Shown in pieces: positions 8,739 to 17,247 of a DNA stretch of 64,000 nt. Under the pieces are notes generated by a model. That model had not been told where the DNA came from. It did no database searches and was given only the letters and a program-made list of their open reading frames with translations. The stretch covers positions 749,001 to 813,000 of the forward strand of contig CP119312.1 of assembly GCA_029202405.1 (NCBI GenBank), given 5' to 3'. The translations under genes and the position numbers were made by a program. Every line of letters starts with the position of its first letter. Positions within the stretch are counted from its first letter, which is position 1. This stretch comes from Candidatus Devosia phytovorans. GTDB lineage: Bacteria; Pseudomonadota; Alphaproteobacteria; Rhizobiales; Devosiaceae.

Positions 8739-9566
8739 TCAGACCTTGCGGACCAGCACTTCGGCATAGGCCGAGGGGATGATCAGCGTGCCGTCGGTGG
8801 CGCGGTTGAAGCTCTTGATTAGCTCCAGCAGGTCCGCTTCGAGGGCGGTGCGACCGGCTTCGTCGAGCGCGAGGAAGGCCTTGTGCACCGGGCCGTAGAA
8901 GGATCGGAACACATCGACGAAATGGGCCGGCGAGCGGTAGCGGAAGATGAAGTTGCGCTCGGTGACGTCAATCGGGCGGCCGGGGAAGAGCTTGGCCAGA
9001 TGGGCAACATCACCCCAAAGCGCCGGCGACTGCACGCCGGCCGGAGGCGCTATGTGCTTGCCCAGGGTCTTGAAGACCTGGCCGATGAAGCTGGCGGGTG
9101 TCCAATTGGCAAGGCCGATATGGCCGCCGGCGCGGGTGACGCGCAGCATTTCGGCAGCGGACTGATGATGATTGGGCGCGAACATGACGCCGAAGGTCGA
9201 GAGCACATAGTCAAAGCTGCCGTCGGCAAAGGGCAGGTCTTCGACATCGGCGACGGCGAAGGTGACCTCCAGGTTTTCTGCCGCGGCCCGAGCGCGGCCC
9301 TTGTCGAGCAGGCTTTCGACATAGTCGGTGGAAGTGACCTGGGCAAAGCGGCGCGCCGCGGCGAGCGTGGCATTGCCATTGCCGGCGGCCACATCGAGGA
9401 CGGCAGCGCCGGGGCGCAGGTCCAAACTCTCGCAAAGCTGTTCGCCGACGATCTGCAGCGTGGTGCCGACCACGGCATAGTCGCCGGATGACCAGGCAGC
9501 ATTCTGGCGCTGCTTGATGGCGGTATAATCGACTGGCTGTTCGGCCAGGGCGTGAACAGAAGACAT
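8739..9566 (-). CDS. SAM-dependent methyltransferase (class I)
   Basis: 275 residues with a Methyltransf_11/25 fold. Motif I is VLDVAAGNGNATLAAA (about 56-71), followed by the acidic STDYVESLL and AVADVEDLPFADGSFDYVLS (about 105-124, motifs II/III). MLRVTRAGGHIGLANWTP is the post-motif region. C-terminal part ends in RKV. No substrate can be named; the family includes UbiE-like and small-molecule methyltransferases. Stands alone, 69 bp upstream of DUF1127 on the same strand. Confidence 0.85.
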   Translation of the reverse strand: MSSVHALAEQPVDYTAIKQRQNAAWSSGDYAVVGTTLQIVGEQLCESLDLRPGAAVLDVAAGNGNATLAAARRFAQVTSTDYVESLLDKGRARAAAENLEVTFAVADVEDLPFADGSFDYVLSTFGVMFAPNHHQSAAEMLRVTRAGGHIGLANWTPASFIGQVFKTLGKHIAPPAGVQSPALWGDVAHLAKLFPGRPIDVTERNFIFRYRSPAHFVDVFRSFYGPVHKAFLALDEAGRTALEADLLELIKSFNRATDGTLIIPSAYAEVLVRKV

Positions 9567-9703
9567 GGATCAACTCCGTGATTGGATACGGAGCGGGTTT
9601 TTAATAGGGCGGCACGAGCGCCGCGTCATCCGTTCGGATGAGGGAGCGGCCAAGATGCGTTTTTGTTGCGTAGCCCTGCTGGCCTTCCTCTGAGAGGTGA
9701 GGA

Positions 9704-10846
9704 CTAGAAAGGTGGTTGTAGCCTCTGCGGTGCGAGCGGGCTGGCAAAGGCGGCGATGAGTTTGACGATATCGGCCTGGCGGCGGGTGTCGGTCTTGCTG
9801 AAGATGTGGCTGAGATGGGTTTTTATCGTTGCTTCGGAGAGACCGAGATAGGTGGCGACGTCGGCGACCTTGTCGAAGCGGATGGTGGCCAGCGAGACGC
9901 GCAGTTCGGCGGGTGTCAGCTCGAAGGTGTGGGCCAGGCTTTCGGGCACGGAAAGCGGGTCGAAGCTAGCGGGCTGGATGAAGAGGGCGGCGACGGCTTG
10001 GCCGACATTGCCCGAGGCGTGCCCGGCGAGGGGCAGGGCGTAGACGACAAAGCGCGCGCCGGAGGTGGTTTCGAGGGTGACGGAATGCGGGGCCAGTTCG
10101 CCGGCCTTGGGCAGGAGGTCGCGCATGCCGGAGCGGTCGAGGCGGAGGAAGCCACGCTGGCCGCTCGACAGGCTGCTGCGGCCGAGCAGGTCGTCGGCCG
10201 CGTGATTGGCGTGGACCAGACGCCCTTCGGCATCGACGAGAATGACCGCGACGGCGAGGGCATCGATGGTGTCGCGGAAGGTGTCGGCGCGTTGATTGGC
10301 AGCGCCGACGGCGTTGCCGATCCGGATGGCGCGGCGGATATGGGGCGCCAGCAGGCCGATGCGCTGGCGCATCTGTTCGTCACCCAGGCCGTCACGCTCG
10401 TTGCGGAAGACGCCGAAAATGGTGGACCAGTCGCCGTGGCGCTCCAGCGTGGCCGAGCCGAAATCGACCATGCCGAGGGGGAAGGCCCATTCGCGGGCGA
10501 AGCGCGTCTCGGCGAAATCCTGCGGCGCGACATGCTGGCTGATGATGACGCCCTGCTCGACAGGCGAGAAGACGTGGATGGAATTGTTGGGATCGATGGT
10601 GGCCCAATGATCGAAATACTCTTTCGTCAACGCGGGATCGAGCCGGCCGTCGTCATACAGCAGTTGGCGGCGCTGGCCGGTGACATTTTTGGAGAAGATG
10701 GCTGCGGACGAGCCGCCGACAAACAGGCGGCAGGCATCGAGCACCGTTGGCCAGTTGTCCGGCGCAATGGCAGCGTCGTAAATGGTGGCTATCAAATCCA
10801 GCGCATCGCCCTGAGCGACGCCATCTGGCACCGTACCCTCGCGCAT
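9704..10846 (-). CDS. LuxR-family transcriptional regulator with PAS-like sensor
   Basis: 380 residues from the ATG at 10846, which has GAGGGG 6 nt upstream; an in-frame ATG at 10882 lacks a ribosome site. The N-terminal half holds a helical sensor-like region (LDLIATIYDAAIAPDNWP) and a central PAS-like part (ALAVAVILVDAEGRLVHANHAADDLL, about 200-225). The C-terminal HTH is FELTPAELRVSLATI...VATYLGLSEATIKTHLSHIFSK (about 310-355). The canonical LTPRE of GerE domains is here LTPAE. The ligand is unknown, and no luxI is present. Confidence 0.85.
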   Translation of the reverse strand: MREGTVPDGVAQGDALDLIATIYDAAIAPDNWPTVLDACRLFVGGSSAAIFSKNVTGQRRQLLYDDGRLDPALTKEYFDHWATIDPNNSIHVFSPVEQGVIISQHVAPQDFAETRFAREWAFPLGMVDFGSATLERHGDWSTIFGVFRNERDGLGDEQMRQRIGLLAPHIRRAIRIGNAVGAANQRADTFRDTIDALAVAVILVDAEGRLVHANHAADDLLGRSSLSSGQRGFLRLDRSGMRDLLPKAGELAPHSVTLETTSGARFVVYALPLAGHASGNVGQAVAALFIQPASFDPLSVPESLAHTFELTPAELRVSLATIRFDKVADVATYLGLSEATIKTHLSHIFSKTDTRRQADIVKLIAAFASPLAPQRLQPPF

Positions 10847-11054
10847 CGCGCGCCCCTCGATTTGGGTAGCCGGATCTCCCATCCGTGGGCCTAGAATGGC
10901 CGGAAATTAAGCATTTGTCGAATCAGGGCAAGATTTTGTGGAGCATCAACAGGATGGCTGCCGCGAACATTTTTGCCCAGCTGTCGAAATGACAGATGAC
11001 CATTCGTCGTGAGGGCATGGGGCGATATTGGGGTCGCCGATTGGGAGACTGTGA

Positions 11055-11438
11055 ATGAAGATCGCGGGTTGGATATTGAGCGGGTTGATCGGGCTGTTCC
11101 TGGCGGGGGCTTCGGCGTTTCCGAAGTTCGTGACCATGGATGCGGCTGTGGACTCGATGGAGGTGGTCGGCTGGCCGGTGAAATACCTGGTGCTGATCGG
11201 GGTGATCGAGGTGGTCTGCGTGGTGCTGTTCCTCATTCCGCGGACGGCGCTGCTCGGTGCGGTGCTGACCACGGGACTGTTGGGTGGATCGCTGGCGGCG
11301 AACCTGCGGGTGGATAATCCGCTGTTCAGCCATACCCTGTTCAGCATCTATCTGGGCGTGCTGGTCTGGGCGGCGCTTTGGCTGCGCGAGGAGAAGGTGC
11401 GGGCGGTGTTTCCGATCGTTCGGAAGACGGGCGCATGA
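11055..11438 (+). CDS. DoxX-like membrane protein
   Basis: 127 residues with four hydrophobic segments beginning MKIAGWILSGLIGLFLAGASAF. The KYLVLIGVIEVVCVVLFLIPRTALLGAVLTTG region is the DoxX_2 signature. GGGAG lies 8 nt before the ATG at 11055. The stop overlaps the next gene's start (ATGA at 11435-11438), so the two are coupled. Function of this DoxX branch is not established; members often accompany redox or detoxification genes. Confidence 0.82.
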   Translation: MKIAGWILSGLIGLFLAGASAFPKFVTMDAAVDSMEVVGWPVKYLVLIGVIEVVCVVLFLIPRTALLGAVLTTGLLGGSLAANLRVDNPLFSHTLFSIYLGVLVWAALWLREEKVRAVFPIVRKTGA

Positions 11439-11974
11439 GCGTCATCGGCTGCCAGTGCGGCAAGGTGCGGATCGAGATCACCGGTGCGCCGATCATCGTG
11501 GCGGAATGCCATTGCAATTCCTGCCGCGATGGGGCGGGGCGGATGGAGGGGCTTGAGGGCGCGCCGCGCGTGATCGGGAGCGGCGACGGGTCGCATTATG
11601 TGCTCTATCGCAAGGACCGGGTGCAGATCGTTGCGGGGGAAGAATGGCTGCGCAATTTCCGGCTGAGCCCGAAATCGCCGACACGGCGGGTGTTTGCCGC
11701 CTGCTGCAACACGCCGGTCTTTACCGAGTTCAAGGGCGGTCACTGGCTGAGCCTTTATGCCAACTTGTGGCAGGGGCATGACGTGCCGGCGCTCGATATC
11801 CGTACGCAGACCGGCGATGCGCCGGCGGGAAGCGTGCCCGAGGATGGTGTGCCGACAGGCGGCTGGGAGACGGTCAAGTTTTACGGCAGGCTGCTGGGCG
11901 CCTGGATTGCCATGGGGTTCAAACAGCCGCCGGTGGCGCCGGATATGGTCGAGGTTCAGCTCGAACGTCGCTGA
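11435..11974 (+). CDS. GFA-like / DUF6151-type zinc-binding protein
   Basis: 179 residues. The N-terminal CQCGKVRIEI followed by ECHCNSCRDGAGR (about 6-35) gives the paired Cys pattern of the GFA (Mss4-like) zinc fold; a later CCNTP (about 90) supplies the remaining Cys. The fold is that of glutathione-dependent formaldehyde-activating proteins, but a catalytic role is unproven for this divergent branch. The start at 11435 overlaps the DoxX stop. The last 56 bp overlap the convergent ABC ATPase gene, an unusually long convergent overlap. Confidence 0.75.
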   Translation: MSVIGCQCGKVRIEITGAPIIVAECHCNSCRDGAGRMEGLEGAPRVIGSGDGSHYVLYRKDRVQIVAGEEWLRNFRLSPKSPTRRVFAACCNTPVFTEFKGGHWLSLYANLWQGHDVPALDIRTQTGDAPAGSVPEDGVPTGGWETVKFYGRLLGAWIAMGFKQPPVAPDMVEVQLERR

Positions 11975-12596
11975 CGATCTGCGCGGGATGTCCGTCGAAG
12001 GTGATGATGCGGGTGGCCAGGCTTTCCGCGTCATGGGCCTGATGGGTGGTGAAGAGCACGGTGGCGCCGGTGCGGGCCATGTGGGCGGCAAGCAGCCGGT
12101 GCATGTCGGCGACCAAGGCGGGGTCAAGCGAGACGAAGGGTTCGTCGAGCAGCAGCAGATCGGCATTGGTGCAGAGGGCGCGGGCCAGAGCGACGCGGCG
12201 TTGCATGCCGCCGGAGAGGGTTCGGGGCCAGGCGTTGGCCTGGTCGGCGAGGCCGACGCCGGCGAGTGCAGTGTGGGCCGTTTCGGCCGGCAGGTCGGGC
12301 GCGGCGAGGCGGATGTTGTCGAGGGCGTTGAGCCAGGGCAGGAGGCGGGCGTCCTGGAAGACCATGCCGGGCGGTGGGGCGTTTTGGGCCGAGGTGTCGC
12401 CGATGCGGATGGTGCCGGCATAGTCGGTGTCGATGCCGGCGATGAGGCGGAGCAGGGTGGATTTGCCGACGCCAGAGGGGCCGAGCAGGGCGGTGACGCT
12501 GCCGGGTTCAAGGCTGAGTTGAAAGTGTGCGAATACGGGCGTGGTCGCGGCGGGGAAACGCTTCTCGGTGATGTCGATGGTCAGGCCGGGCGCCAT
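11919..12596 (-). CDS. NitT/TauT-type ABC transporter ATP-binding protein
   Basis: 225 residues. Walker A GPSGVGKST (about 40), Q-loop MVFQDARLLPW (about 78), signature LSGGMQRRV (about 127), Walker B LLLLDEPFVSLD and the switch His in LFTTHQ. The QDARLLPW motif places it with SsuB/TauB-type ATPases. It is the last gene of the dehydrogenase-ABC operon, overlapping the permease gene by 16 bp. Shorter than SsuB (about 255), but all nucleotide-binding motifs are present. Confidence 0.87.
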   Translation of the reverse strand: MAPGLTIDITEKRFPAATTPVFAHFQLSLEPGSVTALLGPSGVGKSTLLRLIAGIDTDYAGTIRIGDTSAQNAPPPGMVFQDARLLPWLNALDNIRLAAPDLPAETAHTALAGVGLADQANAWPRTLSGGMQRRVALARALCTNADLLLLDEPFVSLDPALVADMHRLLAAHMARTGATVLFTTHQAHDAESLATRIITFDGHPAQIVSDVRAEPRPYPAPPAAV

Positions 12597-13357
12597 TGCA
12601 GCAACTTTTTTTCGAGGGGGCGGAGCAGGCCATATTCGAGGGCGACGACGACGAGGATGAAGGCGGCGGCATAGGCGAGAATGCCTGTGATATCAAAGAA
12701 CTGGAACAGGACGCTGACGCGGTAGCCGACGCCACCATCGCTGCCCAGGACTTCGAAAACGAGGACGATCTTCCAGATCAGCGACAGGCCGGTGCGGGCG
12801 GCGGCGAGCACAAAGGGCGTGAGCTGGGGCAGGAAGACGAGCTTGAGCCGGCGCCAGCGGGAGAGGCGGAGGGCGCGGGCGAGTTCGTCATAATCAGCAG
12901 AAAAGCTGCGGACGCCTTCGCGGATGGTGGTGATGACCAGCGGCACCTTGTTGACGATGACGGCGAGGACCAGCGCCAGGTCGGTCAGGCCGAGCCAGAT
13001 ATAGAGCACAATGGCGACGACGATGGCGGGGAGGTTGAGGCCGACAATCAGCCAGCCGGAAAAGAGTCGGTCGAGCCAGGACTGGCGGCCAAGGGCGATG
13101 CCGAGAGCGGTGCCGATCAGCATGGCGAGGATGAAGGCCAGGCCGGCGCGGAAAAGCGTCTTGCCGAGATCGGTGAGGAGGCGGCCTTGGGTGGCGAGTT
13201 GGAAGAATTCCTGCACCACGGCGATCGGCGTCGGAAAGAGGCGATGGGCCAGCAGCATGGCGAGGATCTGCCAGAGCAGCAGGAGAAGCGGCAGCGACAG
13301 ATATTCGAGCGCTGCCGAGCTGCGCCGGGACGCGGTTATTTTCGGTATCCTTGCCAG
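12581..13357 (-). CDS. NitT/TauT-type ABC transporter permease (start uncertain)
   Basis: The SsuC/TauC-like sequence starts at about LEYLSLPLLLLLWQILAM and contains the EAA loop ELARALRLSRWRRLKLVFLPQLTPFV (about residue 150). In-frame there is no ATG, GTG or TTG close to the expected N-terminus. The frame extends upstream to 13762, but that part is out-of-phase translation of the binding-protein gene (Arg/Pro/His-rich) and is not credible. I placed the start at CTG 13357 (LARIPKITASRR), giving 258 residues, the family's usual length. ATT further upstream, or the internal ATG of AMLLAHRLF, are alternatives. Translational coupling to the preceding gene is likely. Confidence 0.7.
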   Translation of the reverse strand: MARIPKITASRRSSAALEYLSLPLLLLLWQILAMLLAHRLFPTPIAVVQEFFQLATQGRLLTDLGKTLFRAGLAFILAMLIGTALGIALGRQSWLDRLFSGWLIVGLNLPAIVVAIVLYIWLGLTDLALVLAVIVNKVPLVITTIREGVRSFSADYDELARALRLSRWRRLKLVFLPQLTPFVLAAARTGLSLIWKIVLVFEVLGSDGGVGYRVSVLFQFFDITGILAYAAAFILVVVALEYGLLRPLEKKLLQWRPA

Positions 13358-14316
13358 AAGGTGCCGGGGGCCAATTCGGTCTGGGTGCCGACAAGGTCGC
13401 TGCCGCCATAGCGGGCGAGGAGGGCGAAGGTTTGCGCGGCGGACTGCATGTTGTCGGGATCGTAGCCGGTGACGATGCCGGCGCTGTAGTCGTCGCGCAG
13501 CTGGGCCCAGAGGTCGAGATCGTCGCCAGCGCCCATGATGTCGACGAGGTCGAACCAGGGGGTGTCCTCGGTGAGGAGGATGGTCTTGGCCTCGAAGGAG
13601 GCGTCGAGGAAGGCGGTCAGCGCTGCGGTCCTGGTTTCGGCGGTGGCGTCGGTGAAGGTCCAGCCGAGAAGGGGCGGCTGGGTGGTGACGCCGAGGTCTT
13701 TCAGCATGTCGGCGACGGAGAGAAGCTCGCTCATGCCGGCGACCTTGGCGCGGGCGTTCCACTGCCAGAAGTTGAGCGCCGCATCGACGCCATGGGCGGT
13801 CAGCAGTTCGTTGACCAAAGGTGGGGCGCCATAGTTGGCGTCGACGTCGTCGACCAGGGTCTTGCCGGTGACGCTGTTGTAGAAGGCCTGGAGAATGATC
13901 CAGCTCTTGTCGACGGGACCGCCACCGACGGCGATGGTCTTGCCGGCGAGGTCGGCGACCGAGGCGATGTCGCTGTCGGGTGCGACCATCAGGCCGCCGA
14001 CGGCGAGGGAATGGGGCACCATGGTGACCATGTTGCCATCGCCGCGCTGCAGCGAGACCCAGACAAAATCGGAGAGGATGACATCGGCGGCGCCGGTCAG
14101 CAGGGCGATCTGGCCGGCGCGGCTATCGGCCAGCGGGCGGATGTCGAGGGTAATGCCGTGCTTCTTGTCGAGGCCGAGCATCTTGATGGTCTCGATCTCC
14201 CATTGCACGGTGCCGCTTTCCTGGACGCCGATGGTCAGGGTTTCCTGCGCCGAGGCCAGGGTGGTGGCGCCGGCCAGGAAAAGGCCGGCGACAAGGGTTG
14301 TGAGCGGGCGGGACAT
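13336..14316 (-). CDS. ABC transporter periplasmic substrate-binding protein (NitT/TauT type)
   Basis: 326 residues. The signal peptide MSRPLTTLVAGLFLAGATTLASA is cut before QETLTIGVQ. The NMT1/SsuA-like fold shows in GLDKKHGITLDIRPLADSRAGQIALLTGAADVILSDFVW (about 48-86) and PDSDIASVADLAGKTIAVGGG (about 112-132). The start at 14316 overlaps the dehydrogenase stop as TGATG. Its ligand is unknown; the shared operon with a PQQ-type dehydrogenase suggests either an organic substrate of that enzyme or a cofactor-related compound (inference). Confidence 0.85.
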   Translation of the reverse strand: MSRPLTTLVAGLFLAGATTLASAQETLTIGVQESGTVQWEIETIKMLGLDKKHGITLDIRPLADSRAGQIALLTGAADVILSDFVWVSLQRGDGNMVTMVPHSLAVGGLMVAPDSDIASVADLAGKTIAVGGGPVDKSWIILQAFYNSVTGKTLVDDVDANYGAPPLVNELLTAHGVDAALNFWQWNARAKVAGMSELLSVADMLKDLGVTTQPPLLGWTFTDATAETRTAALTAFLDASFEAKTILLTEDTPWFDLVDIMGAGDDLDLWAQLRDDYSAGIVTGYDPDNMQSAAQTFALLARYGGSDLVGTQTELAPGTFWQGYRK

Positions 14317-15629
14317 CAGGCGGCGGTGACGCGCCAGATGACGTCGCCGACGTCGTCGGCCATCAGCACTGCGTTGTCGGCAGCCAGGGCCACACCGACC
14401 GGGCGGCCGTAGGAGTATCTCTCATCGGGCGAGAGGAAACCGGTGAGGATGTCCCTGGGCAGGCCGGAGGGCTTGCCCGCTGCGAAGGGCACGAAGGTCA
14501 GCTTGTAGCCGCTGAGCTTGCTGCGGTTCCAGGAGCCGTGCTGGCCGATGGCCATGCCGGCGGGAAAGCCGGGCAGGGTGTTTTCGGGCAGGTAGCAAAG
14601 GCCGAGCGAGGCGGTGTGACCGCCCAAGGCATAGTCGGGGTGATCCTGGGTGGATGCGGGATGGGCCGGGTCCTGGGTGACGCGGTCATCGACCACGCCC
14701 CAATAGGAAAAGGGCCAACCGTAGAAGCCACCGTCGCGGACCGAGGTCAGGTAATCGGGCGGGGTTTCGTCGCCAAGGCCATCGCGCTCGTTGACGACGG
14801 TATAGAGCGTCTGGGTGGTGGGCTCGAAGGCCATGCCGACGGGATTGCGCAAGCCGCCGGCGAAGATGCGGGAGGTGCCGGTGGCAATGTCATATTCGTG
14901 GATGCAGGCGCGGTTTTTCTCGGCGGCCATGCCGGCATCGCCGATATTGCTCTGCGAGCCGACGGCGACATAGAGCCTGGATCCATCCTTGCTGGCGATA
15001 AGATTGCGCGTCCAGTGGCCGCCGGGGACGAGGTCCATCAGCTTCTTGCCGGGCGTGGTGATTTTCGTCGTGCCCAGCTCATAGGGATAGGCCAGCAGAG
15101 CATCGCTGGCGCCGACATAGAGCGTGCCATTGAGGTAGACGATGCCGAAGGGCTGGCGGACGTTTTCGATCAGGGCATGGCTGATTTCGGCTATGCCGTC
15201 GCCATCGGCATCGCGCAACAGGGTCACGCGGTTGGGGCTGGTGCCGGCGGCGCGGGCGCGCTTCATGGTAACGGCCATGGCATGGTCGAAAATGCCGACG
15301 GGCTTGCCGGATTCACCCATGGATTCAGCGACCAGCACATCGCCATTGGGCAGGACATGCATGTTGCGCGGGTGGACAAGGTTGCGGGCAAAGGCATTGA
15401 CCTTGAGGCCGGGCGCCGCCTTGGGCGTGTTGCTGGCTTCCCAGCCCATGGCGGTGGGCATCTTGAGGGTGGGGATGGCGCCCTGTGCCTTGGGAGCCGG
15501 CATCTGTGGATTGGCACCGAAGACGGGCGGGCGCGGGCCGTCGTTGGAATGGCGGATGGCCACCGCAGCGCCACCGATGGCGGCCACGATGCTGGCAAAA
15601 ATGGAATTGAAGCCGGTATTGGAGCTCAT
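14316..15629 (-). CDS. PQQ-dependent sugar (L-sorbosone-type) dehydrogenase, membrane-anchored
   Basis: 437 residues. The N-terminal segment FASIVAAIGGAAVAI (about 11-25) is probably an uncleaved anchor. A six-bladed propeller of the GSDH/sorbosone type follows: FARNLVHPRNMHVLPNGDVLVAES (about 80-103), GGHWTRNLIASKDGSRLYVAVGSQSNI (about 204-230), then YDIATGTSRIFAGGLRNPVGMAFEP. Family members oxidise aldoses or sorbosone in the periplasm using PQQ. GGGGGAC precedes the ATG at 15629. First gene of an operon with the three ABC genes downstream. No pqq biosynthesis genes are in the window. Confidence 0.83.
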   Translation of the reverse strand: MSSNTGFNSIFASIVAAIGGAAVAIRHSNDGPRPPVFGANPQMPAPKAQGAIPTLKMPTAMGWEASNTPKAAPGLKVNAFARNLVHPRNMHVLPNGDVLVAESMGESGKPVGIFDHAMAVTMKRARAAGTSPNRVTLLRDADGDGIAEISHALIENVRQPFGIVYLNGTLYVGASDALLAYPYELGTTKITTPGKKLMDLVPGGHWTRNLIASKDGSRLYVAVGSQSNIGDAGMAAEKNRACIHEYDIATGTSRIFAGGLRNPVGMAFEPTTQTLYTVVNERDGLGDETPPDYLTSVRDGGFYGWPFSYWGVVDDRVTQDPAHPASTQDHPDYALGGHTASLGLCYLPENTLPGFPAGMAIGQHGSWNRSKLSGYKLTFVPFAAGKPSGLPRDILTGFLSPDERYSYGRPVGVALAADNAVLMADDVGDVIWRVTAA

Positions 15630-15652
15630 GGCGTCCCCCTAACGCGAGAAAA

Positions 15653-15689
15653 TGCTTCGCCCCTGATGACACTCAACGGGGGCGAAGCA
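15653..15689 (-). terminator. Rho-independent terminator of the SH3/crystallin gene
   Basis: Stem TGCTTCGCCCC/GGGGCGAAGCA (11 bp), followed on the minus strand by TTTTCTC. It lies after the stop of the 15726-16265 gene and isolates it from the dehydrogenase operon. Confidence 0.8.
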
Positions 15690-15725
15690 CAGATACAATA
15701 ATGACCGATGGGCCGAACCGAAGGT

Positions 15726-16265
15726 TCAGTGCACGCGGATCGATGACAGGCTGTGCACCAGATACTGGTTGAGCACGGGCTGCGAGACGCTGATGCGCTC
15801 GCAATAGGACTGGAAGAAGCGGTCGCGGCACACCGAGACATTGGTGCCCTCGAGGCGGACGGATGCGAAGGCATTGTCCATGCCATTAAGCGCCAGATCC
15901 TTGGTCACGTGGCCGGTGCTGAAGCAGTATTCGGCACCGGTATAATTGGTGCCGGTGTAGAAGCAGGCGGTGCCGCCGCGGTCATAGGTCGCCGGGATGT
16001 CGCCGAAATCGATCGGTCCCTTGACCGACCAGCCGCGGCCGGTGTCACCGTCGACCAGGCACCAATTGCGCTGGCACCGCAGCACCTTGATCGTCGAGTC
16101 AGCCGCGATGCTCCCCGTGACGGCATAGGCCCGGCTGGGGCCGTTGCGAAGGGTGAGCGTATCGGTGCTCCAGGCGTGGGTGCCAGATTCGGAGGCCGCA
16201 AAGGCGGTGGTCGAGGCGGCGGCGAAGAGCATGACGGCTGTCAGCAGGCGGGCGATGCAGTGCAT
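15726..16265 (-). CDS. Secreted SH3 plus beta/gamma-crystallin-like (I36) protein
   Basis: 179 residues with signal peptide MHCIARLLTAVMLFAAASTTAFA. A bacterial SH3 domain follows (STDTLTLRNGPSRAYAV ... CQRNWCLVDGDTGRGWSV, about 33-82), then a crystallin / peptidase-inhibitor I36-like motif, ACFYTGTNYTGAEYCFSTG (about 100-118). Cysteines are paired as expected for an exported protein. It shares its architecture with the neighbour at 16383-17069, so they are probably an old duplication. Role unknown: envelope binding or an inhibitor is possible. Confidence 0.7.
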   Translation of the reverse strand: MHCIARLLTAVMLFAAASTTAFAASESGTHAWSTDTLTLRNGPSRAYAVTGSIAADSTIKVLRCQRNWCLVDGDTGRGWSVKGPIDFGDIPATYDRGGTACFYTGTNYTGAEYCFSTGHVTKDLALNGMDNAFASVRLEGTNVSVCRDRFFQSYCERISVSQPVLNQYLVHSLSSIRVH

Positions 16266-16333
16266 GGCAGAATCCTGTGCGTGTGGCGAGGGAGACTAGC
16301 GCGCCCGGACTGAAGCGCCAATAGGTCAAAATC

Positions 16334-16361
16334 AAAGGGCGCGGCCGAAGCCACGCCCTTT
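16334..16361 (-). terminator. Rho-independent terminator
   Basis: Minus strand AAAGGGCGTGGC-TTCG-GCCGCGCCCTTT followed by GATTTT. A UUCG tetraloop caps a 12-bp stem with one wobble. Ends the 16383-17069 gene. Confidence 0.85.
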
Positions 16362-16382
16362 GCGTTCATAGTTGTGCCGGAT

Positions 16383-17069
16383 TTAACGAACCCGGACCGA
16401 AACGATGTAGTCGTCGAAGTCGCCAAGCGCCGAGGCGCTGGTGGTGTAGGTGCGGCAGTTGCGATAATTGGCTTCCGAGCAGACCTGGATGTTGAGACCA
16501 TCAGGATTGTCGATGGACGAGATCATGTCGGACCAGTCGCCGAGGTTGCGCATGTTGTCGCCCTGCTGCAGGCAGAAGCTTGCGCCGCGATAACGCGTGC
16601 CGTCGAAGAAGCAGGCTTCGCCGTAAGTGGGCTGTACGACGGGCGGCTGGACTACGGGCGGCTGTACCGGAGGACGAGGCGGACGCGGGGGCTGCTGGCC
16701 GTTGCCGATACCGATGCTGATGTTGGGACCACCGGGGCCGGTGGGGAAGTTGAAGGAGAGGCCGGGCTGGGTCGGATTGACCGGGGCACCGCCGCCAGCG
16801 CTCAGATAGGATGCCGAGACCCAGCCATCCGGGCCGGGCTTGGCGATGTAGCACCAGGAACCCTGGCACTGCTGCACATCGACCTGGTTGCCGCGACGCA
16901 CGGTATCGACCACGGCATAATTGGTGCCCGGGCCGGAGCGCACGTTGACGTTGCTGGTGACGGTGCCGGGGGCCGCATTGGCGGCTGGCAGGAAGACGAC
17001 AAGCGCCGTTGCGGCAACGGCAACGCCGGTGGCAACATTCAGCAGCATCTTGCGGGTATGGCGATTCAT
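16383..17069 (-). CDS. Secreted SH3 plus beta/gamma-crystallin-like protein with Pro-rich linker
   Basis: 228 residues from the ATG at 17069 (GAGAGGAG upstream); the longer frame to 17159 lacks support. N-terminal signal/anchor MLLNVATGVAVAATALVVFLPAANA. SH3_3 domain: VTSNVNVRSGPGTNYAVVDTV ... CQGSWCYIAKPGPDGWV (about 35-80). The linker repeats PPRPPRPP and QPPVVQPPVVQP (about 122-145). The crystallin-like part includes ACFFDGTRYRGASFCLQQG and ends RVR. Same layout as its downstream neighbour but with the linker added. Function unknown; likely periplasmic or surface. Confidence 0.72.
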   Translation of the reverse strand: MNRHTRKMLLNVATGVAVAATALVVFLPAANAAPGTVTSNVNVRSGPGTNYAVVDTVRRGNQVDVQQCQGSWCYIAKPGPDGWVSASYLSAGGGAPVNPTQPGLSFNFPTGPGGPNISIGIGNGQQPPRPPRPPVQPPVVQPPVVQPTYGEACFFDGTRYRGASFCLQQGDNMRNLGDWSDMISSIDNPDGLNIQVCSEANYRNCRTYTTSASALGDFDDYIVSVRVR

Positions 17070-17247
17070 ATGAGCGGCTCCTCTCGTCTGACCGGTCCGG
17101 CCCCAGGATGGGGCGACGCTTCTCGGCGGCCAGCTGTTTTGCTCAAGAAACGGGAGCACGGAGAAAAGAGTTCCGGCGCCCCGGGTCAGTTGTGATGAGG
17201 CTGCTGCCCCGGTGTGACGCCGTTACATCACCTTTGCGGTGAACGGG

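Noticed and set aside
10923..11333. Minus-strand ORF opposite the DoxX gene
   Set aside because: Gln/His/Arg-rich shadow of a four-helix membrane protein gene, no upstream ribosome site.
13358..13762. N-terminal 135 residues of the long permease frame
   Set aside because: They are out-of-phase translation of the binding-protein gene (Arg/His/Pro-rich), so not part of the permease.
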